64,000 bases of DNA from Streptomyces sp. D2-8 (GCF_023184515.1 NZ_JAAHBP010000018.1:124001-188000); one strand, 5' to 3'. Shown: positions 40,134 to 49,183, counted from the first letter of the stretch. The notes: generated by a model not told the origin, from the sequence alone. Program-made: numbers and translations.

Positions 40134-41912
40134 ATGATCGTTCTGGGCTACAACGGGTTCGGCAAGTCTGCGGAAATCTTCGGACGCCTCTTTCGCGCCA
40201 CCGGCATCGACCGTCACCTGCTGTACGGCCATGACTCGTCCGCCGCCCTCGTCATCGACGGGAAACTGGTCGCCGCCGTCGAGGAAGAACGGCTCAACCG
40301 GGAGAAGAAGACGTCGAGTTTCCCGGTCAACGCGATGCGCTGGTGCCTGGAATCGGCCGGGATATCCTTCGACGACGTCGATACCTTCGCCTTCTCCTGG
40401 CAGTTCTCCCAGGATGTGGTGAACAAGATGATCGCCGAGATCACCGAAGACCCGGCGGCGTCCGTCGAGCAGAAGTTCGCGCGTTTGCAGCGTCTGGCGG
40501 AGACGCATGCGGCGATGTTCAGTGAGGCCGCGACCGAAGCCGACTTTGTCGAGCACGCGGGGCACCGGCTGAACCCGGAGAAGCTGGTCCGGGTCCCGCA
40601 CCACATCGCGCATCTGATGACGGGATACCACCTGTCGGGCGGCAGGGACGCGGCATTCCTGGTCAGCGACGGTCGCGCCGAATGGCTGTCGTCGATCATG
40701 GGTGAGGTGCGCGACGGCCAGGTGAAGATCTTCGACGACATGACCATCGACTCGCGGCACTCACTGGCGATGCTCTTCTCCGTCGTGACGCGCTACCTCG
40801 GATTCGTCCCGAACAATGACGAGTACAAGGTGATGGGGCTGGCCGGCTATGGTGCGCCGCCCGAGCCGAACCCGTTCCTGGAACACGTGGTCGAGGTGTG
40901 CCCCGACGGCACCTACAGGATTCCCTATCCGGCGAACGCCGTACCCGCCTACTACGAACTCTTCGATCGCATCTTCGGCGGAGACGAGCAATGCCGGGAA
41001 GAGTTCGACTACCGGGTACGCGTGGCCGGTGCCGCACAGCACATGCTCGAGACGGTGACCGCCGGCCAGATCCGGACGCTGGAGGCCCGGAGCGACCTCC
41101 CGCGCGTGATCTTCGAGGGCGGACTCGCCCTGAACTGCGTCAACAACAGCAAGCTGCTGGAGCGTTCGCGCTTTACCGAGATGGATGTCAGCTTCGGCGC
41201 CAGCGACGTCGGGGTGGCCATCGGGGCGGCACTGTTCGCCGGCGGGCAGGCCGGCACACCGCCCCGGATCAGCACGACGCCGTATCTGGGTCCGAGCTAT
41301 GACGGGCAGGACATCCAGGCGGCCCTCCAGCAGTACGCCGACCAGGTCGTCTGGCGGGAACTGGACCCCGCGGACGTGCCGCGGGAAGCCGCGACCCTGA
41401 TGCGGGAGCGATGCGTCATCGGATGGTTCCAGGGGCGCATGGAGTACGGGCCGCGCGCCCTGGGCAACCGCAGCATCCTGGCCAACCCGAAGTTCCCCGA
41501 CATCAAGGACATCATCAACGAACGCATCAAGCACCGCGAGCAGTTCCGGCCCTTCGCCCCCGTGGTCCTGGAGCACCTCGCCCCCGACGTGTTCGAGCTC
41601 GGCAAGAAGAAGTCCTCGCCCTACATGACCTTTGTGGTTCCGGTGCGGCCCGAGTACCAGGACAGGATCCAGGGCGCCTGCCACGTCGACGGCACCTCAC
41701 GGATCCAGACGGTCACCGAGCAGAGCAATCCGCTGCTCGCCCGGCTGCTGCGTGAGTTCACCGAGCTGACGGGGATTCCCTGCCTGATCAACACCTCGTT
41801 CAACGTCGCCGGCGAACCCATCGTCTGCTCGCCCGCGGATGCTCTGTCCTGCTTCCTCAAAACGGAGATGGATCATCTGTTCCTCGGCAACTTCCTGGTG
41901 TCCCGAATGTGA
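40134..41912 (+). CDS. O/N-carbamoyltransferase, NodU/CmcH/TobZ family
   Basis: 592 residues; ATG at 40134 after AAAGGAG. The N-terminal Kae1-like domain has YGHDSSAALV (His33/Asp34) and VAAVEEERLNREKKTSSFP (about residues 47-65), with VSDGRAE later. The C-terminal YrdC-like domain contains QGRMEYGPRALGNRSILA and REQFRPFAPVV, which make carbamoyl-AMP from carbamoyl phosphate. The enzyme transfers the carbamoyl group to a hydroxyl or amine of the product. CC-1065 carries an N-carbamoyl (urea) on its terminal pyrroloindoline, so this gene fits a CC-1065-like compound and would have no obvious role in yatakemycin. It closes the main operon. Confidence 0.92.
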   Translation: MIVLGYNGFGKSAEIFGRLFRATGIDRHLLYGHDSSAALVIDGKLVAAVEEERLNREKKTSSFPVNAMRWCLESAGISFDDVDTFAFSWQFSQDVVNKMIAEITEDPAASVEQKFARLQRLAETHAAMFSEAATEADFVEHAGHRLNPEKLVRVPHHIAHLMTGYHLSGGRDAAFLVSDGRAEWLSSIMGEVRDGQVKIFDDMTIDSRHSLAMLFSVVTRYLGFVPNNDEYKVMGLAGYGAPPEPNPFLEHVVEVCPDGTYRIPYPANAVPAYYELFDRIFGGDEQCREEFDYRVRVAGAAQHMLETVTAGQIRTLEARSDLPRVIFEGGLALNCVNNSKLLERSRFTEMDVSFGASDVGVAIGAALFAGGQAGTPPRISTTPYLGPSYDGQDIQAALQQYADQVVWRELDPADVPREAATLMRERCVIGWFQGRMEYGPRALGNRSILANPKFPDIKDIINERIKHREQFRPFAPVVLEHLAPDVFELGKKKSSPYMTFVVPVRPEYQDRIQGACHVDGTSRIQTVTEQSNPLLARLLREFTELTGIPCLINTSFNVAGEPIVCSPADALSCFLKTEMDHLFLGNFLVSRM

Positions 41913-42002
41913 GCGGGTGAACGCCTTCCTGATCTTGGCGTCCGCAATCGAACTTCAGAAGGTTGCGCTACGCTCTACGCGATGGAAGGGAGACGTGAAC
42001 AG

Positions 42003-42989
42003 GTGTCGCTTTTAGAAGCAGATCCGTACGTCGGTAAACACTGCGAGTCGACCACACTCGTGAATCTGTTGCGGCAGCGAGAAGTCGACTTGTCGGAGCC
42101 GCTCATCTTCGGGCTCGCCGGTGGCCTGTCGTTCATCTACTGGCGGACGAAGCAGATGCCGACGCCGTTCATCGGTGGCCGTATCAAGCCCGACACGCTG
42201 TCGGACAATCTCGCGAATGCGCTGAACTTGCGGCTGTCCGTTCACGAGACGTCATCGGAGAAGCGGGCGAGGGATCATCTGCTGGCCGAGCTTGATTCCG
42301 GAACCGTTGTCGGACTCAAGCTCGACCGCTACTTCCTCGACTACTCCACCGACGACTTCCGGTTCGCGGCCCACTATGTCGCCTGCGTCGGGTACGACGA
42401 CGACCGTTTCGCTCTGGTCGAGACTCAGCCGCTGGGCCTGCAATGGGCCTCCGGCGAGTCCCTCGCGACCGCGCGAAACGCCCGGGGGCCGATGAGTTCG
42501 CGTAACCGCGCCTTCACCCTCGACCTCCCGAAGGGCGGCCTTCCCGACCTGGGGAAAGCAGCCCGCAAAGGAATCAAGACGGCGGCGGAGAACTTTCTCA
42601 ATCCGCCGATTTCCAACTTCGGTTACAAGGGCATGCACAAAGTCGCCGACCTGATGCCGAAGTGGCTCGACGACCTCGAGTCGCCCGCGGACAGCCTTCC
42701 CGAGATCTGCACGATCATGGAGGATGCGGGAACCGGCGGGGGCCTGTTCCGCAAGATGTGGGCGGAGTTCCTGGCGGAGACCGCCGACCTCACCGGTATC
42801 GGCGAATTCCAGGAGACCTCGGACGCGTACCGCGAGCTGTCGAAGAAGTGGACCGAGGTGGCCGGACTTCTGAACGAGGCGGGAGCCTCGTCGTCCCGAG
42901 AATCACTCCACAGCGCGTCAAAGATCGTTCATGAGGCCGCCGAGAAGGAACAGCGAGTGATGCAACGCCTGATGGAACTGTCGAGCTGA
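42003..42989 (+). CDS. BtrH-like acyltransferase (BtrH_N + DUF4872), copy 4
   Basis: 328 residues from a GTG at 42003 with an AAGGGAG site ten bases upstream; an ATG at 41982 would add seven residues but lacks a ribosome site. The Cys segment is GKHCESTTLVNLL (Cys14), the His segment RFAAHYVACVGYDDD, the acidic strand LVET; the C-terminal part has GGGLFRKMWAEFLAE. It is a close paralogue of the protein encoded at 18250. It is separated from the carbamoyltransferase gene by about 90 bp, so it may have its own promoter. Probable role: amide bond formation between activated acid and amine units. Confidence 0.83.
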   Translation: MSLLEADPYVGKHCESTTLVNLLRQREVDLSEPLIFGLAGGLSFIYWRTKQMPTPFIGGRIKPDTLSDNLANALNLRLSVHETSSEKRARDHLLAELDSGTVVGLKLDRYFLDYSTDDFRFAAHYVACVGYDDDRFALVETQPLGLQWASGESLATARNARGPMSSRNRAFTLDLPKGGLPDLGKAARKGIKTAAENFLNPPISNFGYKGMHKVADLMPKWLDDLESPADSLPEICTIMEDAGTGGGLFRKMWAEFLAETADLTGIGEFQETSDAYRELSKKWTEVAGLLNEAGASSSRESLHSASKIVHEAAEKEQRVMQRLMELSS

Positions 42990-43126
42990 CGAGTTCGGCA
43001 GTGGCCTCGCCTGACGGGAGCGAGGGCTCGCGCGGGGTGTCCCCCGAGAGCTCCTCGCCTCGTGGGAACCTTCGAGGCGGGGCCGGACTTCGACACCCGG
43101 GCCGACGCGCTGCCTATGATCGGCCC

Positions 43127-44023
43127 ATGACGGCATGGAGTCGGTGTCTGGACGCCGCGGGGATCCGTGAGCCTGAGCTGCGCAGCGCGTACGGCGCCCA
43201 GAGGAAAGCGGTACGACGGCATCGCCGCTCCTCCCACATCGCGGCTCGCGTCCTGCTGCCGGCCGCGCTGCAGCCCCACGCGCTGGCCGCCACCGCGTTC
43301 ATGGATCACGGGGACAACCTCCTCGACACCGGCCCGAAGGCGCAGCGGGCCTCGGAGTGGGGGGACTGGGAACAGCGGGTGCGCAAGGCACTGGAGACCG
43401 GGCGCGGCGACGACCCGCTGATTCTCGCGTTGCTCGCCACGACGCAGCGGTATCCGCGGCTCCGCGAGGCGGTGGAGGAGTATCTGCTCACGGCCGAGGC
43501 CGAGCTCGAATTCGCCGGACTCGCCACCGAAGCCGACTATCAGGCCTACCTGGACGCGTATTCGCTGCCCGCCTTCATGCTGGTCGGCACCCTGTTCGCG
43601 CCGGAGACCGGCCACGACCGGTACCGCTCGGCGTGCCGGACCCTCATCGAGGGCAGCCAGCGGCTCGACTTCGTCAACGATCTCGCCGAGGACCTGCGGG
43701 AAGGACGGCCGGGCATCCCCGCGGAGACAATGGAGCGTTTCTCGGTAACCGTGGAGGACCTCCGGGCCGGTCACGAACCGCCGGGCTTGGCGGGCCTGGT
43801 GAGCCGGGAAGTGCAGACGGCGCGCACGGCACTGCACTCGGCGAGAGAGGTGGCGGCCCTGGCGACGCCCCCTGGCCGCGCGCTGCTGGGAGCCATTGTT
43901 GATATCGAGCTGCTCACCGCGGACGCGGTCCTCGCACGTGGCCCCCGACTGCTGGACGGCCCGGCGTCACCGCCCCTCGCGGCCACCGTACGAACACTGC
44001 TGAGCGCCCGCCGCGCGGCGTGA
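43127..44023 (+). CDS. Squalene/phytoene synthase family protein
   Basis: 298 residues starting at the ATG at 43127; the open frame further upstream has no family content. The first acidic helix is AFMDHGDNLLDTG (about residues 53-65), in place of the usual D-x3-D, and the second is RLDFVNDLAEDLREGRPGIP (about 180-199), which matches the second aspartate-rich motif and the basic/Pro tail of the family. These enzymes condense two prenyl diphosphates or act on one; no other isoprenoid gene is present here. It lies just outside the main operon and may belong to the cluster edge or be unrelated. Confidence 0.75.
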   Translation: MTAWSRCLDAAGIREPELRSAYGAQRKAVRRHRRSSHIAARVLLPAALQPHALAATAFMDHGDNLLDTGPKAQRASEWGDWEQRVRKALETGRGDDPLILALLATTQRYPRLREAVEEYLLTAEAELEFAGLATEADYQAYLDAYSLPAFMLVGTLFAPETGHDRYRSACRTLIEGSQRLDFVNDLAEDLREGRPGIPAETMERFSVTVEDLRAGHEPPGLAGLVSREVQTARTALHSAREVAALATPPGRALLGAIVDIELLTADAVLARGPRLLDGPASPPLAATVRTLLSARRAA

Positions 44024-44908
44024 GGACGGTGGAGACGGCTTCTCCGGTCTCTCCGGCGTGACGATGCCGGCCGCCGGGCAGCTCCAGGGCTAACTCCGAA
44101 CGGGCTCAGCAGCCCCCGCAGCAGCCTGGAATGCCTTCATGTCGGGACCTTCCTGCGGTGGGCCAGCTTCCTGGGGGAGGGCTGTGCAGGCGGTGCCTAC
44201 AGATGATGCCCGCGGTCAACGCGCGTCCGTCAGAGGGCAAAACGGATGCCGCAGTCGCCGCGCCCAAGCCCCGCGAAATCCTGTTGGCGGGCCGCGGCGA
44301 CCCTTGGTGGTTCGAGCTGGAGGACGGGTGCCGGTTCTTCGACCGACACCTGAAGTGAGGCCGGGCCGTCTGGCAGGCAGCAGACGGTAGGCGGTGGGCC
44401 AGGATGCGCCTCGTCGAGGACAGGTCCCGGCCCTCCCCGATGGCGGCGCTCGGCCACCAGCGCCCGGTCCGGGTCGGGTCGGGCCGGGTCTCATCGCCAC
44501 AGGTGTTTCGGTGACCGGCCTCATGCAGGGCACTGCGTGCGACGGGCCGCTGAGGTTCCGCGATGCGGCCGCCTTCACCCGACCGAGTGGGGATCCCTGC
44601 CTGGCACCCTGACGCGGATGAGCGCGGGGCGTCACCGCCGCCGACGGCGGCTCGACGAGGAACTGACCCGCCGTCGGCTCGTCCGCGGGCGGGAGGTCCG
44701 GGAATGGATCGCCGACCTTGGCGCGCTGCCACGCCATGCCGGTGAACCTGTGCGGTCACAGCACCAGCAGCCTGGCCACGAGGCTAATTACAAAGACACA
44801 GTCCGTTTTGGCTGTCCGGCGGACACGCAGCATGGCACGTGATCAACAACTCTTGTTCCATGGCAATCTTCGGGCCAGCGATGACTTGGAGCCGGAGGTG
44901 CACCGCTC
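44024..44908. other. Gene-poor stretch with no supported gene
   Basis: 885 bases between the prenyl-synthase-like gene and the decayed XRE regulator. Several short open frames exist on both strands, but none has a recognisable domain together with a ribosome site. One plus-strand frame ending at 44358 (tail WWFELEDGCRFFDRH) reads protein-like and might be a remnant. No tRNA or insertion-sequence end was recognised. Confidence 0.5.
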
Positions 44909-45793
44909 GTGGCGGCGAACATCAACCCCACTGGCAGGAGACGCCGTCTGGAAGCCGAGCTCCGTCGGCTGCGCCAGGCCAGTGGGCTGAAGAGCACGGA
45001 AGTGGCCAAGCGGCTCATGGTGTCCCAGCCCAAGATCAGTCACATGGAGAACGGCCGCCGTGCCATCAGCCCTCGTGACGTGCGCGATCTGTGCGGCCTC
45101 TACGGAGTGACGGACCAGCAGGTCATCGACTCTCTGATGCAGTTGGCCAGGGAATCGGGACAGCAGGGCTGGTGGGACGCCTACGGCGACGTCCCTCAGA
45201 GCGTCTATATCGCCTTGGAGACGGACGCCGCCTCCCTCCACCTACGAGCCGATCGCGGTTCCCGGGCTGCTGCAGACTCCCGCCTACGCCCAGGCCGTCA
45301 TGGGCGAAACGATCCCTCGGCTCACGACCCAGTAGGCTGCCGTGCGCTTCAGGGTGCGGTTGCGCCGGCAGCACCGGATCTACGACCTGGCCTGCCCGCT
45401 GCGTCTGTGGGCCGTCCTGGACGAATCGGCACTGCGCCGTGTCGTCGGCGGCCCGGACGTCATGCGTGAACAACTGGAGCACCTGAACGCACTCGGGGCC
45501 GAGCCGCACATCACGGTGCAGGTCCTCCCTCACACGGCGGGCGCTCATCCGGGCCTGTCCGGACAGTTCTCCATCCTCAGTTCGCCGACAGCACCGCCGC
45601 AGGGGTGGTGTTCATGGAACGGTTCACCAGCGATCTCTACCTGGAGAAGCCATCCGACGTACAGCAGTACAGCATGCTGTACGAGCACCTCCAGGCCCAG
45701 GCGCTCAGCCCTGCCGACACCCGCGACCTCATGACCGACCTCATCAAGATGTACGTCGGCACGGCGAGCCGCCTCGAAAGAGCAGTTCGGTGA
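44909..45793 (+). pseudogene. Decayed XRE-DUF5753 helix-turn-helix regulator
   Basis: A typical Streptomyces regulator in pieces. From a GTG at 44909 the XRE domain is intact (RRLRQASGLKSTEVAKRLMV, SQPKISHMENG), running into the DUF5753 start (WWDAYGDVPQSVYIALETDA). Near 45237 the frame changes; the next frame continues with YEPIAVPGLLQTPAYAQAVMG, is stopped by a TAG at about 45332, and goes on with RVRLRRQHRIYDL to FSILS near 45578. There the frame changes again, and the last piece (VVFMERFTSDLYLEKPSDVQ) ends at 45793. Two frameshifts and one nonsense codon make a simple sequencing error unlikely. No DUF397 partner is seen. Confidence 0.85.
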
Positions 45794-45877
45794 AGCCGGT
45801 GCGAAAACGTCCGCCAACCGGTTGATCTCCGAGGCGGGCCGAGGAACCGCCGCCGGGAGCGCTGGGACGATGCGCCC

Positions 45878-47491
45878 ATGACATCCAAAACCGGCACGGG
45901 GAGTTCGGCAACGGCAGGCCTCGTCCTGTTGACACTCGCGGCCGGGCAGTTCCTGATGGCGCTCGACAGTTCCGTCATGAACGTCTCGATCGCGACGGTG
46001 GCTGACGACATCGGCACGACGGTGACCGGCATCCAGGGTGCGATCACGGCCTACACCCTCGTGATGGCGATGTTCATGATCCCCGGCGGCAAGGTCGGCG
46101 TGATCATCGGCCGCAAGCGCGCGTTCCTGATCGGCTGCGTCATCTACGGCTGCGGATCCATGACGACGGCGCTCGCCCCGAACCTGCCCGTTCTCCTGAT
46201 CGGCTGGTCGTTCTTCGAAGGCGTCGGGGCGGCGCTCATCCTGCCCGCGATCGTGGCGCTCGTCGCCGGCAACTTCACCGCGGATCGCCGCCCCGCCGCC
46301 TACGGACTCGTCGCGGCCGCAGGAGCCGTGGCGATCGCGGTCGGGCCGATCATCGGGGGTGTCGCAACGACGTACTTCTCCTGGCGCTGGGTCTTCGCCG
46401 GCGAAGTCGTGATCGTGCTCGGCATCCTGGTGCTTGCCCGCCGCATCACCGACGCCCCGACCGGCCAACGCCACCCCGTCGATCTCGTCGGCGCGGCGCT
46501 CTCCGCCCTCGGGATCGGGATCTTCGTCTACGGCGTACTCCGCTCGGACGAATGGGGCTGGTTCAAGCCGAAGCCCGACGCACCCTCCTGGCTCGGTATT
46601 TCCCTGGTCGTGTGGCTGATGCTGGCGGGTCTGCTGCTGATCTGGCTCTTCCTGCGCTGGGAGGCCCGCCTGGTGGAGCAGCGCAAGGAGCCCCTCGTGG
46701 ACCCGGCGCTCCTACGGAACAGGCAGCTCACCGGCGGCCTGACCATGTTCTTCTTCCAGTACCTCGTGCAGATGGGCGTGTTCTTCGTCGTACCGCTCTA
46801 CCTCTCGGTCGCACTCGGCCTGTCCGCGCTCACGACCGGGGCACGCATCCTGCCGCTCTCGCTGACACTGCTCGCCGCGGCAATCCTGATCCCGCGTCGT
46901 TTTCCGGATGTCTCACCGCGGCGCGTCGTCCGGCTCGGGATCCTTGCGCTGCTCGCGGGTGCGGTGGTCCTGATGGCCGCGCTCGACGCAGACGCCGGTG
47001 CGGAAGTCGTCACCATCCCGCTCCTGCTGATCGGGCTCGGTATGGGCGCGCTGGCCTCCCAGCTCGGGTCCGTCACGGTGTCCGCGGTGCCCGACAAGCA
47101 GAGCGCGGAGGTCGGCGGCATCCAGAATGCGGTCACCAACCTCGGTGCCTCGATCGGTACGGCACTCGCCGGGTCGATCCTCATCGCCGCGCTGACGGCT
47201 TCGTTCCTGACCAGCGTCGAGCAGAACGAGGCGATCCCGGCCGACGTCAAGAGCCAGGCGACCGTCGAGCTCCAAAGCGGGGCGCCCTTCCTGTCGGACG
47301 CCCAACTCAAGGACGCCCTCGACGCGGCGGGCACGAGCGAGGAGGTCACCCGGGCCGCGCTCGACGCGAATGAGGAGGCGAGGCTCGACGGCCTGCGCGC
47401 CGCACTCGCGATCCTCGCTCTGGCCAGCCTCCTCGCGATGTTCTTCACCCAACGGATCCCGACCACCCAGCCCGGCTCCGCGAAACCGTAG
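45878..47491 (+). CDS. MFS multidrug exporter, DHA2 (EmrB/QacA) family
   Basis: 537 residues with about fourteen hydrophobic spans. Span 1 carries the DHA2 mark LMALDSSVMNVSIATVADDIG (about residues 27-47), followed by the motif-A loop GGKVGVIIGRKRAFLIG and the motif-C-like GPIIGGVATTYFSWRWVF (about 149-166). It is monocistronic, in the same orientation as the biosynthetic cluster and 3 kb beyond its end, so it could be an additional exporter; a decayed regulator gene directly upstream argues against tight co-regulation with the cluster. Substrate unknown. Confidence 0.9.
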   Translation: MTSKTGTGSSATAGLVLLTLAAGQFLMALDSSVMNVSIATVADDIGTTVTGIQGAITAYTLVMAMFMIPGGKVGVIIGRKRAFLIGCVIYGCGSMTTALAPNLPVLLIGWSFFEGVGAALILPAIVALVAGNFTADRRPAAYGLVAAAGAVAIAVGPIIGGVATTYFSWRWVFAGEVVIVLGILVLARRITDAPTGQRHPVDLVGAALSALGIGIFVYGVLRSDEWGWFKPKPDAPSWLGISLVVWLMLAGLLLIWLFLRWEARLVEQRKEPLVDPALLRNRQLTGGLTMFFFQYLVQMGVFFVVPLYLSVALGLSALTTGARILPLSLTLLAAAILIPRRFPDVSPRRVVRLGILALLAGAVVLMAALDADAGAEVVTIPLLLIGLGMGALASQLGSVTVSAVPDKQSAEVGGIQNAVTNLGASIGTALAGSILIAALTASFLTSVEQNEAIPADVKSQATVELQSGAPFLSDAQLKDALDAAGTSEEVTRAALDANEEARLDGLRAALAILALASLLAMFFTQRIPTTQPGSAKP

Positions 47492-47710
47492 CGGTCCTCA
47501 GAGGCGGATGACCGGCAGCGCCCTCCGGGACGCAGTAGCACCGAGGGAGGGCCTGGCGCCGGGACCATGTCGGGCCGGCGCGCGTCGGGCTGGAGGATGC
47601 GGATCGGCGGTCCGGTGCGCTGGATTGATGCCGGTCCGCGCGGGCACGCGCACCCCGGGATGGTGGATGTCCTGCCGTTCAGGCGGGGGCAGGCGGCAGG
47701 GGAGAGGTGA

Positions 47711-48316
47711 GTGGGGATGCCCGAGCGGTCTGTGGCGGCGTCGAAGCAACGGTCGCAACCGGTGGACCCCGGTGGTGTTCGGACGCCACCGTTGCGGCCC
47801 GGCGGTTACGACCCGGCCGACTACGCCGCGCAGGTGGCGTGCAGCGCCCGGGAGGCCGGAGTGTCGCCCCTGCTCGTGATGACCGTGCTCCACAATGAGG
47901 CGTACAAGCCGCACCATCCGCTGCTGGAGCGGCTGTGGCAGTGGTGGAAGCCCGGTGCGTCCTTCGGAGTGGCCAACATGCACCGCGCGACGTTCGAGGA
48001 AGTCCGGCGAACGCACGGCCTGTCGGAGCGGTGGCAAGACCTTCGCGACGATCCCGCTTTCGCCGTCCACGCGGCGGCCTTGCACCTCAACGACCTCGAC
48101 CGCAGCCTTCCCAAACGGCACGTGCGCCGCTACACCCGCGACGAACTCCTCGCCTTGGGCTACAACGCGGGCGAACGCAACATGCGAGCCTTCGCCCGAG
48201 GGGTCCCGCCGGGCCCTATGGCACGGTCGTACCTGCGCCGTTTCCGTGCATACCGGAGCCGGGCCGCCGAGGTCCTGGCGGACTGCGGCAGACCGGGCGA
48301 TGCCAGGGCTGGTTGA
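47711..48316 (+). CDS. Lytic-transglycosylase-like (SLT-type) small protein, putative
   Basis: 201 residues; GTG at 47711 with GGAGAGGTGA directly upstream, or an ATG at 47717. After a basic, Pro-rich N-terminus the sequence follows the lysozyme-like pattern: SPLLVMTVLHNEAYKP (about residues 52-67, candidate catalytic Glu), SFGVANMHRATFEEV, and LALGYNAGERNMRAF near 148-162. There is no signal peptide, so secretion is unclear; it may be phage-derived or act inside. I am not certain of the family because the overall similarity is low. Confidence 0.5.
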   Translation: MGMPERSVAASKQRSQPVDPGGVRTPPLRPGGYDPADYAAQVACSAREAGVSPLLVMTVLHNEAYKPHHPLLERLWQWWKPGASFGVANMHRATFEEVRRTHGLSERWQDLRDDPAFAVHAAALHLNDLDRSLPKRHVRRYTRDELLALGYNAGERNMRAFARGVPPGPMARSYLRRFRAYRSRAAEVLADCGRPGDARAG

Positions 48317-48394
48317 GCCGCCGTCGCGGACGCGATGGATCACTCACGAGTGCGGTGTGAGTGGTATCAGGCACTTGACCGGTCCGAAGTTGGT

Positions 48395-49183
48395 TCATGA
48401 TGATGCTGCGTCAGTCCCCGAGGCGGCGGTCGGTGGGTGATGGTCGGCCGCCGACGTCGCACCGGGAGGGGCGCCGGTCGTGGTGGGACGCCGTACGACG
48501 AGGATGCTTACCTCGTACGACATCTCTGTCGTTTCCGGCTGAGGCGCGGGGTGGTAACGCCCGGCGCATACCGAGAGGTTGACAATGAGGTAGGCGTACC
48601 AGCCCCGGCCCACGCCTCGTCCGTCCGCGAAGACCCGCCTGCCGTTCAGCCACCATTCCACCGAGCGGGTGCCGAACACGGTGCGCAGGTCCACCCGTGC
48701 GTTCGGTCGGACTGCCTCGTCGTGGTGGTAACGGTTCGTGCCGCGTACGTGGTTGGTAAATTCGAGCAGGTCCGGGTTGTCCGGGTGGTACTCGAAGATG
48801 TCGATTTCCTGGTCACCGTCCCGCCAGGTCCAGATCGCAGGCCAAGCGCCGATCTCGCTCGGTAGCCGTACTCGGGCTTCCAGTACGTCCCCGGGGCGGA
48901 CGGTGAATCCTTCCTGGCTTCCCTCGGTGGTGAGCAGTCCGGTGTTCCAGCGTCCGTCCTGTCGTCGCCTGGCCCGGAAGACGCCCGACCGGCTGTACTC
49001 GGCGTCGGTCACCAAGTAATCCAGTTTGTCATCGCGCGGATTGACCGGGCCCCCGCCGGGATAGGCCCACGAGCGGCCCGCGACCCATTGGGTGGTGGAG
49101 GTGAAGTCGGCAGTGAAGACAACCGGGGCGGAGAACGGACGACCGGAGCTCGGAAGCGAGCCGACCGGTAAGGGTTCGGTCAT
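48395..49183 (-). CDS. GH16-like (concanavalin-A fold) hydrolase, no signal peptide
   Basis: 262 residues from an ATG at 49183 (GGAAAG nine bases upstream). The sandwich fold and active site of glycoside hydrolase family 16 are suggested by WPAIWTWRDGDQEIDIFEYH (about residues 113-132), containing the E-x-D-x-x-E catalytic pattern with Glu125 and Glu129, and by VEWWLNGRRVF, the usual WYVDG-x-x-V strand. The C-terminal 35 residues are a disordered Ala/Thr/Ser tail. There is no secretion signal, unusual for a polysaccharide hydrolase, so it may act on an intracellular glycan or be a binding module. Confidence 0.7.
   Translation of the reverse strand: MTEPLPVGSLPSSGRPFSAPVVFTADFTSTTQWVAGRSWAYPGGGPVNPRDDKLDYLVTDAEYSRSGVFRARRRQDGRWNTGLLTTEGSQEGFTVRPGDVLEARVRLPSEIGAWPAIWTWRDGDQEIDIFEYHPDNPDLLEFTNHVRGTNRYHHDEAVRPNARVDLRTVFGTRSVEWWLNGRRVFADGRGVGRGWYAYLIVNLSVCAGRYHPAPQPETTEMSYEVSILVVRRPTTTGAPPGATSAADHHPPTAASGTDAASS

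Noticed and set aside
38523..40760. 745-codon minus-strand frame
   Set aside because: Antisense to the BtrH-like, pentapeptide and carbamoyltransferase genes, with no recognisable protein features.
23838..41912. Assignment to an anthracycline or azinomycin pathway because of the UvrA/DrrC-like protein
   Set aside because: No type II PKS, sugar genes or NRPS are present; the HemN/MT pair and AlkD protein fit the cyclopropane alkylators better.
44131..44842. Several short open frames on both strands in the gap after the prenyl-synthase-like gene
   Set aside because: They overlap each other in different frames, lack ribosome sites and show no recognisable domains.
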